Shown here: piece after piece, positions 62,054-64,000 of the stretch
Position numbering within the stretch: position 1 is the stretch's first letter
Layout of the letters: the number at the start of each line of letters is the position of its first letter
Assembly (NCBI RefSeq): GCF_900105535.1
Contig: NZ_LT629779.1
Location: forward strand, 1,922,001-1,986,000
DNA: 64,000 nt
Direction of reading: 5' to 3'
DNA from: Pseudarthrobacter equi
GTDB taxonomy: Bacteria > Actinomycetota > Actinomycetes > Actinomycetales > Micrococcaceae
Program-made: the position numbers and the translations under genes
The notes under the pieces: generated by a model
The model's database searches: none
Told to the model about the DNA's origin: nothing
The model's input: only the letters and a program-made list of their open reading frames with translations

Positions 62054-63019
62054 TCAGGGAACCAGCACCACCTTGCCAGTGGTGCGGCGGCCTTCGAGGT
62101 CCCGGTGCGCCTGCTCTGCCTGGGACAGCGGATAGCGCCCGCCGACGCGGACCTTGAGGGCGCCATCAGCCGCGGCTGCGAAAATTTCGCCCGAGCGCCA
62201 CCGCCGCTCGGCGGCATCCTGGAGGTAGTGCCCCATGGTGGGCCGGGTCAGGAACAGCGAGCCGCCGGCATTGAGGCGCTGCGGATCCACCGGCGGCACA
62301 GGGCCGGACGCGGCGCCGAAGAGCACCAGGGTTCCGCGGATCCGAAGGGCCTCCAGTGAGCCGTCGAACGTATCCTTGCCAACGCCGTCGTACACCACGT
62401 CCGCGCCGGTGCCGCCGGTAATCTCCCGGACCCGCGCCGCAAAGCCCTCGTACCGCAGCACGTGGTCAGCGCCTGCCTCACGGGCCAGCTCTTCCTTTTC
62501 GTCGGTGGACACGGTGGTGATGACCTGGGCGCCGCGGGCCTTCAGCAGCTGGATGAGGAGCAGCCCCACACCGCCGGCCCCGGCGTGCAGCAGGACGGTG
62601 TGGCCCGGTTCCACCTTGAAGGTGGAGTTCATCAGGTAATGCGCCGTCATGCCCTGCAGGGGGAGGGCTGCTGCGGTGAAGTCATCCAGACCGGCCGGTA
62701 CCGGGAGTGCGGCGTCCTCGTCCACCAGCGCATAGTCCGCGTAACAGTTAATGCCCTCCGCCGTGGCCACGCGGTCACCGGCGGTGAACGCGGTCACCCC
62801 GTCGCCCACCGCCTCCACTGTGCCGGCAGCTTCGGAGCCGGGGATGAAGGGGTACTGGACCTTGTAGACACCGCCGCGCTTGTAGGTATCAATGAAGTTG
62901 ACCCCGGCCGCTCCGACCTTGACCAGCAACTGTCCGGGGCCGGGGACCGGCCGGTCAACCTCCGTGTACTCCAGTACTTCCGGTCCGCCTGCCTGGCGTG
63001 CGACGATTGCGTGCGTCAT
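62054..63019 (-). CDS. NADPH:quinone oxidoreductase (zinc-independent MDR family)
   Basis: The 321-residue medium-chain reductase starts AIVARQAGGPEVLEYTEVDRP and has GVNFIDTYKRGGVYK, the nucleotide fold HAGAGGVGLLLIQLLKARGA and the loop YEGFAARVREITGGTGADVVYDGVG. This is the zeta-crystallin/QOR branch, which lacks the zinc cysteines of alcohol dehydrogenases. It reduces quinones or related acceptors. ATG 63019 follows GGAAGGGGAAGC. It lies 109 nt upstream of the synthetase gene on the same strand; whether they share a transcript is open. Confidence 0.95.
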   Translation of the reverse strand: MTHAIVARQAGGPEVLEYTEVDRPVPGPGQLLVKVGAAGVNFIDTYKRGGVYKVQYPFIPGSEAAGTVEAVGDGVTAFTAGDRVATAEGINCYADYALVDEDAALPVPAGLDDFTAAALPLQGMTAHYLMNSTFKVEPGHTVLLHAGAGGVGLLLIQLLKARGAQVITTVSTDEKEELAREAGADHVLRYEGFAARVREITGGTGADVVYDGVGKDTFDGSLEALRIRGTLVLFGAASGPVPPVDPQRLNAGGSLFLTRPTMGHYLQDAAERRWRSGEIFAAAADGALKVRVGGRYPLSQAEQAHRDLEGRRTTGKVVLVP

Positions 63020-63118
63020 TGCTTCCCCTTCCCGGGCCGGCGTCTCCGGCCTCCGGCTGCTCCAACCATCCTAGGGATTCCCTTTGTTCCCAGGCCTTCG
63101 AATACTCCCTGCCTGCCG

Positions 63119-64000
<882 letters not shown>

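Overview
The window is a chromosomal segment of a high-GC actinobacterium, almost certainly Micrococcaceae of the Arthrobacter/Pseudarthrobacter type. Supporting evidence: third-codon-position GC bias in every real gene, GTG starts, the rpsO-pnp, dapA-rnj-ftsK-pgsA-cinA-clgR, recA-recX-miaB-miaA-dapF-hflX, lexA/LysM, hisCBH-priA, infC-rpmI-rplT and pheST-argC blocks, and actinobacterial SOS boxes. I see no rRNA, tRNA, insertion sequence, prophage or CRISPR array. Most of it is core genome.

Layout. 1-5.4 kb: the end of a kynureninase-like gene, rpsO, pnp, an M16 peptidase and a DUF1579-like protein. 5.4-7.2 kb: a DUF222/HNH protein broken by one missing base. 7.3-13.3 kb: a molybdenum-cofactor island, moaA-moaD leftward and a membrane Mo-oxidoreductase-moeA-moaC-mog-moaE rightward. 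13.4-23.9 kb: lysine/DAP pathway genes (dapB, dapA), a membrane acyltransferase, a small SOS-box gene, RNase J, FtsK, PgsA, CinA and ClgR. 24-34.9 kb: MarR, DUF3046, recA-recX, miaB-miaA, dapF, a methyltransferase, hflX and a DinG-type helicase. 35-42.4 kb: lexA with a divergent LysM membrane protein, histidine genes, an SseB-like protein and an MFS carrier. 42.6-49.6 kb: DUF1844, infC-rpmI-rplT, an rRNA methyltransferase, GlsB, a CDF transporter, an MFS pump and a Nudix hydrolase. 49.6-52 kb: an SOS-box radical-SAM protein, a SIMPL protein and a small HEEKH protein. 52-55.8 kb: pheST. 55.8-62 kb: a phosphopantetheinyl transferase, an M1 peptidase and a 1350-residue Pls/PosA-type synthetase. 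62-64 kb: a quinone oxidoreductase and the start of argC.

The most distinctive system is the Pls/PosA synthetase with its M1 peptidase and the convergent phosphopantetheinyl transferase. The adenylation pocket reads as lysine-like, so the module may make an epsilon-poly-lysine-type homopolymer. A second theme is the SOS response: five 16-bp LexA boxes lie at recA, lexA/LysM, a truncated DUF222-like gene and a SplB-like radical-SAM gene whose protein ends in a beta-clamp-like motif. A third theme is promoter architecture: at least 19 starts (18 genes and one upstream ORF) lie 6-8 nt after a TAnnnT-type -10 hexamer, which predicts widespread leaderless transcription.

Other regulatory readings are an exact ClgR operator before clgR, duplicated ArgR-type half sites before argC, a leaderless six-codon ORF in the long hflX leader, an AUU start for infC, and a terminator whose loop starts with the PPTase start codon. 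All functional calls are by recognition of families and motifs; no database search was possible.
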